A program made the translations under genes and the position numbers. From Fibrobacter sp. (GTDB taxonomy: Bacteria; Fibrobacterota; Fibrobacteria; Fibrobacterales; Fibrobacteraceae): a DNA stretch of 41,664 nucleotides. How positions within the stretch are numbered: the first letter of the stretch is position 1; each line of letters starts with the position of its first letter. Positions 16,290 to 24,513 of the stretch are shown in pieces. The stretch lies in NCBI GenBank assembly GCA_024689485.1, contig JAILDK010000051.1, positions 1 to 41,664 of the forward strand. Direction: 5' to 3'. The notes beneath the pieces are model-generated. The model did not search any database. It was given only the letters and a program-made list of their open reading frames with translations, and was not told the DNA's origin.

Positions 16290-17624
16290 ATGGGTAATAA
16301 GGTCTCTATCGGATTGATTTTCATTTTGGCGATTGTCTGTGCAACGCTTGTGTTTCACCGGGGAAACTCGAAAAAGGCGATAGTCCCGATGGATTCGGGA
16401 AGTCCTGGGGAAACGCCTTCGATTCTCGTTTCGACATCGGAAAGCAAGAATTTTATTGCGAACGAATACAAGCTCGTTTTTGCGGTAGAACTTTACGACA
16501 AGAATAAGGAAAAGCTTTTTAAGGAGATGGATGTTCGCCGGAACCAGATTTTTGAATCGGCGAAGTCGATGGGCATTTCTGAAGAAAACGTGGAACAGAA
16601 CAGCTTACAAATCGAAAAGCCTTGGAATTATATGAAGACGCAAAAGTTTACCGCCCGTCAGAACTTTAAGATCGCGGTGGCGACTAAAGAGGCGGCGGAT
16701 TCTTTGAGCGATTTGCTTTCGGCGATTCCGGACGTGGAAATGACGCAGACAAACGCCTTGCTCAAGAATGAAGATTCTTTGCAGGCGGCGATTGTGAAGG
16801 TGGCTTGTGAAAAGGCGCTGCTCAAGGCGGACCGTTACGCGGAAGGCGTCGGGGAAAGAACGGGAAAGGTTCTGTTTGTACGTGGGGACGTGGAATCGTC
16901 CCGGTTTAACACGGCGGATTCGGTTTCTTTGATCGTGAACATGGATCTTTCGATGTCAATTTCGAACTCGGATGATGGCGACGCCAAGTCTTTCTTAGCG
17001 GTGGAAGCGACGGTAGACCGCAAGTATCCGGCGGATGAATTCCTGGGCAGCTTCTCTTTGGAATGTGTGGAAAAAGATAAGCAGGCTCTGTATCGGAAAA
17101 TGGATGAAAAAAGCCAGAATGTGATTGCTCAAATCAAGAGCCTGGGAATTCCGGAAGCCAATATTTCGGTACAGCGGATGTCCCTCAAAAAGAAGTGGGA
17201 ATTTGAAAATGGCGGTAGACAGTTTATGGGCTATGAGGCGATTCAAGAAATCCATGTGAAAACGGATTCGAAGGAACTCGCAACGGCCTTGGTGGATTTG
17301 CTCGCTCCGAATGCGGATTTGCAGTGCAACGGAACTTTGCCCTTGTTGAAGAATCGTCAGCTGTTAGAAGCCCAGGTGATTTTGAAGTCGGGCGAAAAGG
17401 CGCTTGCCAAGGCAAAGCTTTTTGCGGACGGCTTAGACATGAAGGTCGGTAAAACGCAACAGGTGGACGACGGCTCGCGGATGTATAACGGCGTTACCGT
17501 GCTGGGGGCGCGTGCAAAATCCTATGATGGCATATTGCTCGGTGGCGGAGGCTCTTCTCGCAATGTCATCGCGGATTCCGTCGAAGTCAAAGCTTCGACA
17601 AATCTCGTCGTCGAATTGAATTAG
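16290..17624 (+). CDS. Tandem SIMPL-domain (DUF541) protein, membrane anchored
   Basis: The 444-residue protein has one N-terminal membrane helix (about 5-22) and two SIMPL/DUF541 domains (about 44-235 and 238-444). Each has the strand-helix pattern with a repeated helix such as EKALLKADRYAEG and EKALAKAKLFADG, and ends in a strand like VSLIVNMDLS or EVKASTNLVVELN. SIMPL proteins usually sit in the periplasm; their function is poorly defined. AAAAGGAG precedes the ATG. It converges with the CytX-like gene across only six bases, with no strong terminator between them. Confidence 0.85.
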   Translation: MGNKVSIGLIFILAIVCATLVFHRGNSKKAIVPMDSGSPGETPSILVSTSESKNFIANEYKLVFAVELYDKNKEKLFKEMDVRRNQIFESAKSMGISEENVEQNSLQIEKPWNYMKTQKFTARQNFKIAVATKEAADSLSDLLSAIPDVEMTQTNALLKNEDSLQAAIVKVACEKALLKADRYAEGVGERTGKVLFVRGDVESSRFNTADSVSLIVNMDLSMSISNSDDGDAKSFLAVEATVDRKYPADEFLGSFSLECVEKDKQALYRKMDEKSQNVIAQIKSLGIPEANISVQRMSLKKKWEFENGGRQFMGYEAIQEIHVKTDSKELATALVDLLAPNADLQCNGTLPLLKNRQLLEAQVILKSGEKALAKAKLFADGLDMKVGKTQQVDDGSRMYNGVTVLGARAKSYDGILLGGGGSSRNVIADSVEVKASTNLVVELN

Positions 17625-17630
17625 AGCTTT

Positions 17631-18764
17631 TTAAATCGCTTTCTTCGAAAGCTTTCCGAAAAGGGCGAGGGCGCCTGCGACAAACATCGCGGTGATCGTC
17701 GCACCGATCGGCGAATTCCCTGCAAACTGATAGACTGTAAAACCAGCAAGCCATGAGATCAAATTCCAGATCCGGGCTTGCTTTTTTACAATGTAATGCG
17801 AAACGAGCAATACAACGGCCATCGGCGCAAAGACAGAAGAAATCAGGTAGAGGAAGTTCACATACCGTTCCATGATGCCGGAGACGGCAAGAACAACACC
17901 GAGAGCGCAGACGACCACGCCGACGATTTTGGAATTTGCCTTGTTCCAGATTGTCTTTGCAGATTCTCCCGAAGAATAGGCGTCAAAGAAGGTCGTGATG
18001 ACGGTCGAAAAGAGAATGATGACGATTCCCGGAATGCCAAGGCCCATGGCAAGAATCGCCGAAGGCAAGGTGGCTTCTGGGCCCAAGGTGCTGATCGCCA
18101 TACCGATGGCGTACATCCAAATGCTCATTGCCGTGTAGGCGAGCGCCGAAGCGGCAGTCGCGGCAACAGGCTTTTCCGCTTCTTTGGTGTAATCGGAAAT
18201 CAGCGGCAACCAGGAAAGTGGCATGGCAACCGACAGCTCAAAAGCGGCGAGGAACGGTAACGCATGGCTTGTCGCCGAAGCGCTTTCTGCATTCCCGAAA
18301 AGCTTAAAGGAAAGGACCGCGACAAGCGCCACGAGCAGCACCATGGCAATGCTTCCGATGCGAGCGGCGCTCTTGAGCCCCACGATCACACCACAGGCGA
18401 CGAGCGCCGCGATGACCGCAGAGGTAATTGCAGAAGGAACTGCAAGCTTTAAGCCGCTGATGGCCGCAGAACCCTGGGCAATCATCACCGACGTCCAACC
18501 GAGAAGTTGGCAAAGGTTCAAAATCGCAAAGAACTTGGAACCGTACTTTCCGAATGCGGAAGTGGTGGTTTCCATCGCATTTTTGCGGGACTGGGCACCC
18601 ATGAGACCAATGGCAAAGAGCATCGCGCCGCCGAGCAAATGCCCAAGCAATAGCGCTGCCCAATTTTTTCCGGATTGGATGCCTGCTTCGATTTCTGCAA
18701 CGGAAACGGCCGCTCCGAACCAGATGAGTCCATTGGTAAAAACGCTAGTTCCTTGGCGATTCAT
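17631..18764 (-). CDS. CytX/CodB-like NCS1 permease
   Basis: This 377-residue protein with about ten to twelve hydrophobic helices resembles the NCS1 nucleobase permeases, closest by eye to CytX, the putative hydroxymethylpyrimidine transporter (opening WFGAAVSVAEIEAG, then LLGHLLGG). It should import a pyrimidine-type compound across the inner membrane. The gene starts 13 bases after the UPF0371 gene and is probably co-transcribed with it. CytX genes are often under a TPP riboswitch; no such element is seen here or before UPF0371. The substrate is inferred. Confidence 0.75.
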   Translation of the reverse strand: MNRQGTSVFTNGLIWFGAAVSVAEIEAGIQSGKNWAALLLGHLLGGAMLFAIGLMGAQSRKNAMETTTSAFGKYGSKFFAILNLCQLLGWTSVMIAQGSAAISGLKLAVPSAITSAVIAALVACGVIVGLKSAARIGSIAMVLLVALVAVLSFKLFGNAESASATSHALPFLAAFELSVAMPLSWLPLISDYTKEAEKPVAATAASALAYTAMSIWMYAIGMAISTLGPEATLPSAILAMGLGIPGIVIILFSTVITTFFDAYSSGESAKTIWNKANSKIVGVVVCALGVVLAVSGIMERYVNFLYLISSVFAPMAVVLLVSHYIVKKQARIWNLISWLAGFTVYQFAGNSPIGATITAMFVAGALALFGKLSKKAI

Positions 18765-18777
18765 GGTGTGTTGAACC

Positions 18778-20262
18778 TTATTCGTGATAGAGCTTGGAAG
18801 ACTGGTACTTGGGTTCCATCGTGAGGTTGACGCGGAGACGGCGGAAGACGTCTACATCGACCTGCGAAAGAATAACGCTGGCGTGGACTTCGCAATGTTC
18901 GAGCTCGGAGAGCTTTTCAAGAGCGATCTTTGCGTTGTAATCCGTGAGAGCGCAAACGGAGAGTGCGATCAGGACTTCGTCCATGTGCAGGCGCGGATTC
19001 TTGTGGCGAAGCTGCGTCGTCTTCAAGTTCTGAATCGGTTCGATGACCATCGGGGAAAGCAAGCGGACTTCGTCCGGGATGCCTGCCAAATGCTTCAGAG
19101 CGTTCAGGAGTGCGCTTGCGCAAGCGCCGAGCAGGGAAGTGGTTTTGCCGGTGACGATCGCGCCGTCTTGAAGTTCAATGGCGACGGCAGGACCGTTCGT
19201 TTCTTCGGCTTCCTTCAAGGCGGCGACGGCGACTTTGCGGTCTTCTGGCTTGATGTGAGCCTGTTCCATGACGAGCTTGAGCTTGTAAACCTGATCCTGG
19301 TCTGCCTGGCCCTTGCGGACCTGGCAAAGCGTGTTGTAGTAACGGCGGATGATTTCTTCGTTCGAAGCGGCACAGGTGGCGTCGTCGTCGATGATGCAGT
19401 TGCCTGCCATGTTCACGCCCATGTCCGTCGGAGACTTGTACGGGGATTCGCCGAGGATCTGTTCAAAGGTCGTGTTCAGAACCGGGAAAATTTCCACGTC
19501 GCGGTTGTAGTTGACGGTCGTTTTGCCGTAGGCTTCGAGGTGGAACGGGTCGATCATATTGACGTCGTTCAAGTCGGCTGTGGCGGCTTCGTAGGCGAGG
19601 TTTACCGGGTGCTTCAAAGGAATGTTCCAGATCGGGAACGTTTCGAACTTGGCGTAGCCCGCTTTGACGCCGTGCTTGTTTTCGTGATAAAGCTGGGAAA
19701 GGCAAACGGCCATCTTTCCACTTCCCGGACCCGGAGCGGTCACCACGACGAGTTCGCGGGTCGTTTCCACGAATTCGTTTTTGCCGTAGCCGTCATCGCT
19801 CACGATCAGCGGAATGTTGGCCGGGTAACCTTCGATCGGGTAATGGCGGTAAACCTTGAGTCCGAGGCCTTCGAGCTTCTTTTGGTAAGCGACTGCGCTC
19901 GGCTGGTTTTCAAAACGGGTCAGCACCACGCTGCTCACATACAGACCGTAGCCGCGGAACGCGTCGATCAAACGGAGAACGTCCATGTCGTAAGTGATGC
20001 CGAGGTCGCCGCGGACCTTGTTCTTTTCGATGTCGTTTGCGTTAATCGCAATGATGACTTCCGCCTTGTCCTTCATCTTCGTGAGCATGCGAATCTTGCT
20101 GTCCGGAGCAAAGCCTGGAAGTACGCGGGAAGCGTGGAAATCGTCGAAAAGCTTTCCGCCGAATTCGAGGTAGAGTTTCCCGCCGAATTTTGCAATGCGT
20201 TCTGCAATCTTTTCCGATTGCGTTTTCAGATAAGCGTCGTTATCAAATCCAATCTTGTACAT
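18778..20262 (-). CDS. UPF0371 / DUF1846 protein
   Basis: The 494-residue protein matches the DUF1846 family in length and segments: the start YKIGFDNDAYL, LYLEFGGKLFDD near 30-42, INANDIEKNK, the glycine-rich TAPGPGSGK (about 174-182, P-loop-like), and RRYYNTLC. The function is not established. A TATTTTTG box 35 bases upstream and AAAAAAGG before the ATG give it a plausible promoter and ribosome site. It heads a two-gene unit with the NCS1 permease, which may hint at a role in nucleobase or cofactor metabolism; this is weak inference. Confidence 0.9.
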   Translation of the reverse strand: MYKIGFDNDAYLKTQSEKIAERIAKFGGKLYLEFGGKLFDDFHASRVLPGFAPDSKIRMLTKMKDKAEVIIAINANDIEKNKVRGDLGITYDMDVLRLIDAFRGYGLYVSSVVLTRFENQPSAVAYQKKLEGLGLKVYRHYPIEGYPANIPLIVSDDGYGKNEFVETTRELVVVTAPGPGSGKMAVCLSQLYHENKHGVKAGYAKFETFPIWNIPLKHPVNLAYEAATADLNDVNMIDPFHLEAYGKTTVNYNRDVEIFPVLNTTFEQILGESPYKSPTDMGVNMAGNCIIDDDATCAASNEEIIRRYYNTLCQVRKGQADQDQVYKLKLVMEQAHIKPEDRKVAVAALKEAEETNGPAVAIELQDGAIVTGKTTSLLGACASALLNALKHLAGIPDEVRLLSPMVIEPIQNLKTTQLRHKNPRLHMDEVLIALSVCALTDYNAKIALEKLSELEHCEVHASVILSQVDVDVFRRLRVNLTMEPKYQSSKLYHE

Positions 20263-20520
20263 ATACCACAGAGCCTTTTTTCGATAATATTTTCGCCCAA
20301 AAATAATAATTCTGCCTTTTTCTCTGAAGGAACTTTTTTCTGTTTTTCAAAAAAGGGAAAACGTTCATTTTTTTGAAAACTTCTAGACAACGGCCGCGTG
20401 GCGGATGAGATGAAAAAATCGTTGTAAATGCCGTAAAATAAGGCGGTTTTGATATGTGTGATACAGTTTTGAATGAATTTTATTGAACGGTTCGGACAAC
20501 GCAAAAAATGTAACTAACAC
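20263..20520. other. Gene-free stretch, AT-rich divergent control region
   Basis: These 258 bases, the first part of a 381-base gene-free interval, lie between the UPF0371 start and the candidate small RNA promoter. I find a promoter-like box at 20298-20305 (minus), poly-T/poly-A tracts around 20323-20375, short palindromes such as GAACGGTTC near 20485, and no convincing open frame, tRNA or riboswitch core. Confidence 0.5.
20298..20305 (-). promoter_or_regulatory. TATTTTTG promoter-like box before UPF0371 gene
   Basis: On the minus strand the octamer TATTTTTG fits TAnnTTTG and ends 35 bases before the ATG at 20262. No -33 element is evident. Confidence 0.4.
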
Positions 20521-20521
20521 T

Positions 20522-20549
20522 TTGAAAATACTTACATTTTTACTAATAT
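20522..20549 (+). promoter_or_regulatory. Sigma-70-like promoter of candidate small RNA
   Basis: TTGAAA (20522-20527) and TAATAT (20544-20549) are separated by 16 bases. No gene on the plus strand follows, but a terminator lies about 60-90 bases downstream, so the transcript would start near 20556. Confidence 0.5.
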
Positions 20550-20555
20550 AAAGGT

Positions 20556-20640
20556 GTCGGAACTCAAGTTCCGCAGTAGGGAAGCAGTGGTCGTTTGGGG
20601 GTTTAGGAAAAACCGCTTTCAGATGAAAGTGGTTTTTTTT
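20556..20640 (+). ncRNA. Candidate small RNA of about 85 nt, family unknown
   Basis: A promoter-like sequence, about 50 bases of non-coding sequence and a strong terminator make a self-contained small transcript. Near its 5' end CGGAACT (20558-20564) and AGTTCCG (20567-20573) form a short hairpin; a G-rich single-stranded stretch (around 20593-20607) follows; the 3' end is the terminator stem and T run. The segment GGGAAGCAG at about 20579 recalls the SRP RNA tip, but the ends cannot pair into the SRP rod. No ribosome site with a credible frame is visible. Confidence 0.45.
20608..20640. terminator. Bidirectional intrinsic terminator
   Basis: A 9-bp stem (20612-20620 with 20625-20633, one G-T pair) has loop AGAT, flanked by A's on the left and eight T's on the right. 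It ends the candidate small RNA on the plus strand and the CDF gene on the minus strand. Confidence 0.85.
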
Positions 20641-20643
20641 GTT

Positions 20644-21621
20644 TTAAAGCAGAAAGATTTGTAAAACGAGGTTCGGGTACAGCTTTTTGAGTTCCGCTTC
20701 GATTGCACTGCGTGTTTCGCGATATCTTTGAAGATTCATTTGTGCGTCATTCTGCGGGGTGATGGTAACGTCGACTTCGTAGCTGGAACCGACGTGGAAG
20801 AGCAGAACCTTGACGAGCTTAAAGCTCGGGTCGAGAGCCGCCTTGATGACGGCTTCGGTGCGGTTGCGCAAGGCGGCGTTTTGCGTGGTCCTTCCGATGA
20901 GCGAGAAGAAGGAATGCGAAACGACGCGGAGCGGAGGCGGCAGTAAAAAGAGCGAGATTCCGATGACGATGATCGAATCGCCGATGTAATTCAGAAAGGC
21001 GAATGGGGAATTCGCCGGGACGATCGCCATGAGAATCAGCGCAAGGCCCGTGCCGACGGTGACGAACGTGTCGACGTAAGCGGCGACGGTCTCGGATTTA
21101 AGAATGGGGCTTTCGCCCGCGGTCTTCTTGAGCTGCCTGCGGTAATACAGCCAAACGCCGGCGCAGGCAAATACCATGCCGATCGTGTAAATGAGAAGCG
21201 GGGTGAGCTTTAAGGGCTCAAGCGTTGTCGGCCCGCTTTTGACGTAGTTCACGATGCTTCCGATACTTTCAAAGATCGAGTACACGGTAATTGCAATCAG
21301 GAGAATTCCCTGGAGCATGGCATAAACGTTTTCAACGCTGTAGATGCCGAAGGGATATTCTTCGCTTTTGACGTCTCGTTTGCGGGTGATGCGCAGGGCG
21401 ACGATAAAGCTGACCGCTGAGATGGCGCAAAGGCTTCCGTCCAAGGCGAGCGCGTAGGAGCTTGCGAAGTAGTAGCCGACCCAGCCGCAGAGGCCCATCA
21501 AAATATTGATCCAGATGCCGACTTTGAGCGTCTGCATTTCGATCTGCTTATAGCCGAGCGGATCCTGCTTTTGCAGGACCAGTCGGGGAAAGCGGTGATT
21601 GGACATATTCGCGGAACTCAT
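20644..21621 (-). CDS. CDF-type cation transporter, atypical metal site
   Basis: The 325-residue protein has about five to six membrane helices followed by a cytoplasmic C-terminal domain (about 235-325), the cation diffusion facilitator layout. The helix-2 metal site is reduced: D61 in LALDGSLCA is present but the partner four residues on is C65 rather than Asp. The helix-5 region reads SETVAAYVDT, with no histidine. It may carry a different metal or none. ATG 21621 lies only six bases after TATATT, so the mRNA may be leaderless; the next ATG at 21606 is an alternative start. The transporter family is likely, the substrate unknown. Confidence 0.75.
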   Translation of the reverse strand: MSSANMSNHRFPRLVLQKQDPLGYKQIEMQTLKVGIWINILMGLCGWVGYYFASSYALALDGSLCAISAVSFIVALRITRKRDVKSEEYPFGIYSVENVYAMLQGILLIAITVYSIFESIGSIVNYVKSGPTTLEPLKLTPLLIYTIGMVFACAGVWLYYRRQLKKTAGESPILKSETVAAYVDTFVTVGTGLALILMAIVPANSPFAFLNYIGDSIIVIGISLFLLPPPLRVVSHSFFSLIGRTTQNAALRNRTEAVIKAALDPSFKLVKVLLFHVGSSYEVDVTITPQNDAQMNLQRYRETRSAIEAELKKLYPNLVLQIFLL

Positions 21622-21645
21622 AAAAATAATATACCGCTTTATTTG

Positions 21646-21676
21646 GCAAAAAGAAAAGCCCGCTTGGAGGCGGGCC
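21646..21676 (-). terminator. Intrinsic terminator of GT2 gene
   Basis: A GCCCGC/GCGGGC stem (21658-21663 with 21670-21675) and six-base loop are followed on the minus strand by a T-rich run (plus 21648-21657). It ends the GT2 transcript before the CDF gene. Confidence 0.85.
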
Positions 21677-21698
21677 TTTCATTAAGGAGAAAACTCTC

Positions 21699-23267
21699 TT
21701 ACTTGTTGTCGCTTGTCGTGTCCGTTGCGGCGACGGCTGCGGCTGCCTGAGCCTTGCGCTGGGCTCTGTGCATATCGATCATGTTCTGGAAGTACTGGAT
21801 GAAGCTCAATGCGCCCACAGCGAGGAAGCCGATTGCGTAGAGAGCGAGGAACGGACCGATGATGAACTTGCGGGCACCGATGTATGCGAGAACGCCCACG
21901 ATGCAGTAAACGCCGACAGCGATTTCAAGAATCGCGAGATACGGGAACTTCTGGCGGAAGAAGGAGTGCTTCTTGCCACCGGTCTTCGGGGTGCGGACGA
22001 AGGAGCCCTTACGACCGAGAACAGCGGAGAACCAAGCACGGGTGTTGCTGACTGCGATACCGACGCCCATGGCCATCAAAGCCGGGAGAGAAAGCATGCG
22101 GGTCTTCCAGCCGGTGTAACCGGAGCAACGCTGAGCGACGAAGTAGAGGGTCGAAGGAGCGATGGCGGCGAGGAAGATGAATGCAAAACCGAGAGTGAAG
22201 AGCCAAGCCGGAATGTCCGTCACCGGGTCATACCAGGCGAGAAGCGGATAAGCGGCGAGAGCGGTAAAGAGCATGCACGGGTGAATCGAGTAGTGAGTCG
22301 TGTGAAGGAAGGCACCGAGCTTTTTGCGGAACGGAACGCCCTTTGCCTTGAAGACGAGCGGAAGATCCTTGATGGCGGTCTGAATAGAGCCCTTAGCCCA
22401 GCGGAACTGCTGAGCCTTGAACGCGTTGATATCGTCCGGAAGTTCAGCCGGAACGATCACGTCGAACACGAACTTCATCTTCCAACCGGCGAGCTGGCTG
22501 CGGTAAGAAAGGTCCATGTCTTCGGTCAGGGTATCGCCTTCCCAACCACCTGCGTCGGTAATCGCCTGCTTGCGCCAGACGCCTGCAGTCCCGTTGAAGT
22601 TCATGAAGAGGTCGCCCCAGCTACGTGCGGACTGTTCCACAACGAAGTGACCGTCGATACCGATCGACTGGGCAAGGGTAAGACCGGATTCGGAACGGTT
22701 CAAGTGACCCCAGCGGCCCTGGACGAGACCGACGTTTTCGTTCATGATCAGGTGCGGAATCGTCTTGAGGAGGAAGTCCTTCTGCGGGACGAAGTCGGCG
22801 TCGAAAATGGCGAGGAATTCACCCTTGGCAACTTCCATACCGGCGGCGAGAGCGCCTGCCTTGAAGTCCTTACGGTTGGTACGGTGAATGAGTTTGATAT
22901 CGAAACCTTCAGCCTGCTTTTCGGCAACCTTGCGCTTGGTGACTTCGTAGCAGTCGTCCGTGGAGTCGTCCAAAACCTGAATTTCGTGGCGGTCCTTCGG
23001 GTAGTCGATGGCGCAGACGGCGTCGATCAAGCGTTCCACGCAGTTCGCTTCGTTGAAGACCGGAAGCTGGGTGGTGACCTGCGGCAAGTCTGCCATTTTA
23101 TGATCGCGGTAGAACTGAAGAAGGCTCTTACGGTCTGCGAGGCGAACGCGGCGGCTATTCTTCAAGAACAGATAGATGCTCCAATAGCAGTTGAATCCGT
23201 AGACGACAAGGCCAACACCGGCAATGACGTAGATGACAAAGAGGATATCAAGGATATATTGAGCCAT
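21699..23267 (-). CDS. Processive family 2 glycosyltransferase (cellulose/mannan-synthase-like)
   Basis: The 522-residue membrane protein has an N-terminal helix, a cytoplasmic GT-A catalytic domain and four to five C-terminal helices. The catalytic residues are all present: D100-D101 (DDS), D156-A-D158, T248-E-D250 and QQFRW at 286-290, the D,D,D,QxxRW pattern of processive beta-glycan synthases. It resembles CslA/glucomannan-synthase-like bacterial enzymes and should polymerise a sugar from a nucleotide donor while exporting it. No BcsB- or PilZ-like partner is adjacent. The sugar is unknown. It has its own promoter-like box and terminator. Confidence 0.88.
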   Translation of the reverse strand: MAQYILDILFVIYVIAGVGLVVYGFNCYWSIYLFLKNSRRVRLADRKSLLQFYRDHKMADLPQVTTQLPVFNEANCVERLIDAVCAIDYPKDRHEIQVLDDSTDDCYEVTKRKVAEKQAEGFDIKLIHRTNRKDFKAGALAAGMEVAKGEFLAIFDADFVPQKDFLLKTIPHLIMNENVGLVQGRWGHLNRSESGLTLAQSIGIDGHFVVEQSARSWGDLFMNFNGTAGVWRKQAITDAGGWEGDTLTEDMDLSYRSQLAGWKMKFVFDVIVPAELPDDINAFKAQQFRWAKGSIQTAIKDLPLVFKAKGVPFRKKLGAFLHTTHYSIHPCMLFTALAAYPLLAWYDPVTDIPAWLFTLGFAFIFLAAIAPSTLYFVAQRCSGYTGWKTRMLSLPALMAMGVGIAVSNTRAWFSAVLGRKGSFVRTPKTGGKKHSFFRQKFPYLAILEIAVGVYCIVGVLAYIGARKFIIGPFLALYAIGFLAVGALSFIQYFQNMIDMHRAQRKAQAAAAVAATDTTSDNK

Positions 23268-23303
23268 AATTTTTAAACCTTATGCATTTTGGATGCTTGG
23301 CGC

Positions 23304-23311
23304 CAAATATA
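23304..23311 (-). promoter_or_regulatory. TATATTTG promoter-like box before GT2 gene
   Basis: On the minus strand TATATTTG ends 36 bases before the ATG at 23267, almost the same spacing as before the ACT-domain gene. A plus-strand TATATTCG at 23333-23340 faces the opposite gene, so this 94-base gap probably holds two divergent promoters. Confidence 0.42.
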
Positions 23312-23361
23312 GAAATGCAAAAACAATATTGCTATATTCGATTTAGGATTTTGTAGCAATT

Positions 23362-23910
23362 ATGGCGCTCGGTAAGCAAGAAATATCTCCGCTCGAAAAA
23401 TGGTATGAAGCGGGTAAAAATGACCCGAAAATTGGGGCTTCTTTAAGGCTTTTGCTTGGGCATGCCCTGGTGGCGGTTTTTCGTCAAAATCGCCCAGACT
23501 TTTCCATTTTTTCGCCAGAAAAGGCCATCTCATTGGCGCAGAGATTGCCTGCGGGAGTGCTCCCGGAGGGGATCGGAACTTGGCTTGCCCATCCGGAAAA
23601 GAATGCAAAGGAAATTTTGCATTTTTGTGAAAAGTCCAAGGAATTGACGTTCCCGGCGGATATCGATCTTTCGGCTTTTTCGACGGGGGCTGTCGATATG
23701 CGCGGGGTTCATTGCCCGACGGGTTCTGTTCGGGCGAGGCTTGTGCTTGCCGGAATGGAACCGGGCGATTGCGTGACGTTCTACATCGATGAAGGGGAAC
23801 CGATTGAAAATGTTCCCCGTGCAATGGTCGAAGACGGAAATCACATCATTTTTCGCGAAAAAAGAGAAAATTATTGGGAATTACGGGTGCAGAAACGGGA
23901 AATAAAGTAG
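23362..23910 (+). CDS. TusA/SirA-like domain protein with extra N-terminal region
   Basis: The 182-residue protein ends in a TusA-like domain (about 109-180) with the signature DMRGVHCP (C118) and a GEPIENVPRA segment. TusA proteins relay sulfur as a cysteine persulfide; the C118-P119 pair is kept. The first approximately 105 residues are unfamiliar and contain a cysteine (C89). The domain is of the kind linked to sulfur or selenium metabolism, but the partner is not evident. The GDSL-like gene begins nine bases after it. Confidence 0.8.
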   Translation: MALGKQEISPLEKWYEAGKNDPKIGASLRLLLGHALVAVFRQNRPDFSIFSPEKAISLAQRLPAGVLPEGIGTWLAHPEKNAKEILHFCEKSKELTFPADIDLSAFSTGAVDMRGVHCPTGSVRARLVLAGMEPGDCVTFYIDEGEPIENVPRAMVEDGNHIIFREKRENYWELRVQKREIK

Positions 23911-23919
23911 TTTATTAAC

Positions 23920-24513
23920 GTGACGCACAGAATTCAAATCATCGGCGACGAGTTGATGGGGGTGAACGCAGAAGCAGCGACCCTGTTTTCGGAGCTTGTC
24001 CTGTGCGAATATCCGACTCGACCGATGCAATTTGCAATTTCCGGGTCGGTTCGTTACCCGATTTCGACGGTCATCGCCCGAGCTCCTGGGGATATTTTTG
24101 GCAAACTTGCGGAACGTATTGTGCTCGGCCTTGGGCTGCATGAGCTGCGTTCCGTCGCGGATGCGGACCGGGTCTTTGCCCTGTATAAAACCCTTTTGGA
24201 AGAAATCCTTTCGAAAACGTCTTCGGTGCTGTACCTGTTGACCATTCCGCGGCAAGCGCTTCCGGAGTGTGCGGCGGCGGTCGATGCGTTCAATGAGAAG
24301 GTGCGTGCGATGGACGACGGCGATCGCGTTCATGTTCTGGATTTTGCCTCGCACGTGGAAAATTTTGAAAAAGACCAGTTACAGCGGGGAAAGTTTGCCC
24401 GCAGTCTTTACGATTCCAATCATCTCCCGACATCCCTTTGCCATGTATTGTTGGGACTTTTTATTGCGCGACGAATTTTTAATACAAAGAAGGAGTCCGA
24501 AAATGGATTTTAG
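23920..24513 (+). CDS. GDSL/SGNH-like protein lacking the usual serine
   Basis: The 197-residue protein has an opening block IIGDELMG where GDSL hydrolases have GDS, and a closing block DSNHLP that fits their catalytic Asp-x-x-His. The nucleophile position is glutamate (E11), so classical esterase activity is doubtful. There is no signal peptide. The start is GTG 23920 without a clear ribosome site; coupling to the preceding gene is likely. Its 3' end overlaps the zinc-ribbon gene by 11 bases. Fold assignment is by motif only. Confidence 0.6.
   Translation: MTHRIQIIGDELMGVNAEAATLFSELVLCEYPTRPMQFAISGSVRYPISTVIARAPGDIFGKLAERIVLGLGLHELRSVADADRVFALYKTLLEEILSKTSSVLYLLTIPRQALPECAAAVDAFNEKVRAMDDGDRVHVLDFASHVENFEKDQLQRGKFARSLYDSNHLPTSLCHVLLGLFIARRIFNTKKESENGF

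Noticed and set aside
17638-17652. GCTTTC/GAAAGC hairpin as terminator between the SIMPL and CytX genes
   Set aside because: It lies within the CytX coding end and has only a short, interrupted T run on either strand.
20263-20520. TPP riboswitch controlling the CytX-like gene
   Set aside because: No CTGAGA...ACCTGA-type core is found upstream of the unit or between the two genes.
20556-20640. SRP (4.5S) RNA as identity of the small RNA
   Set aside because: GGGAAGCAG resembles the SRP tip, but the 5' side lacks the matching AGG loop and the two ends cannot form the long SRP rod.
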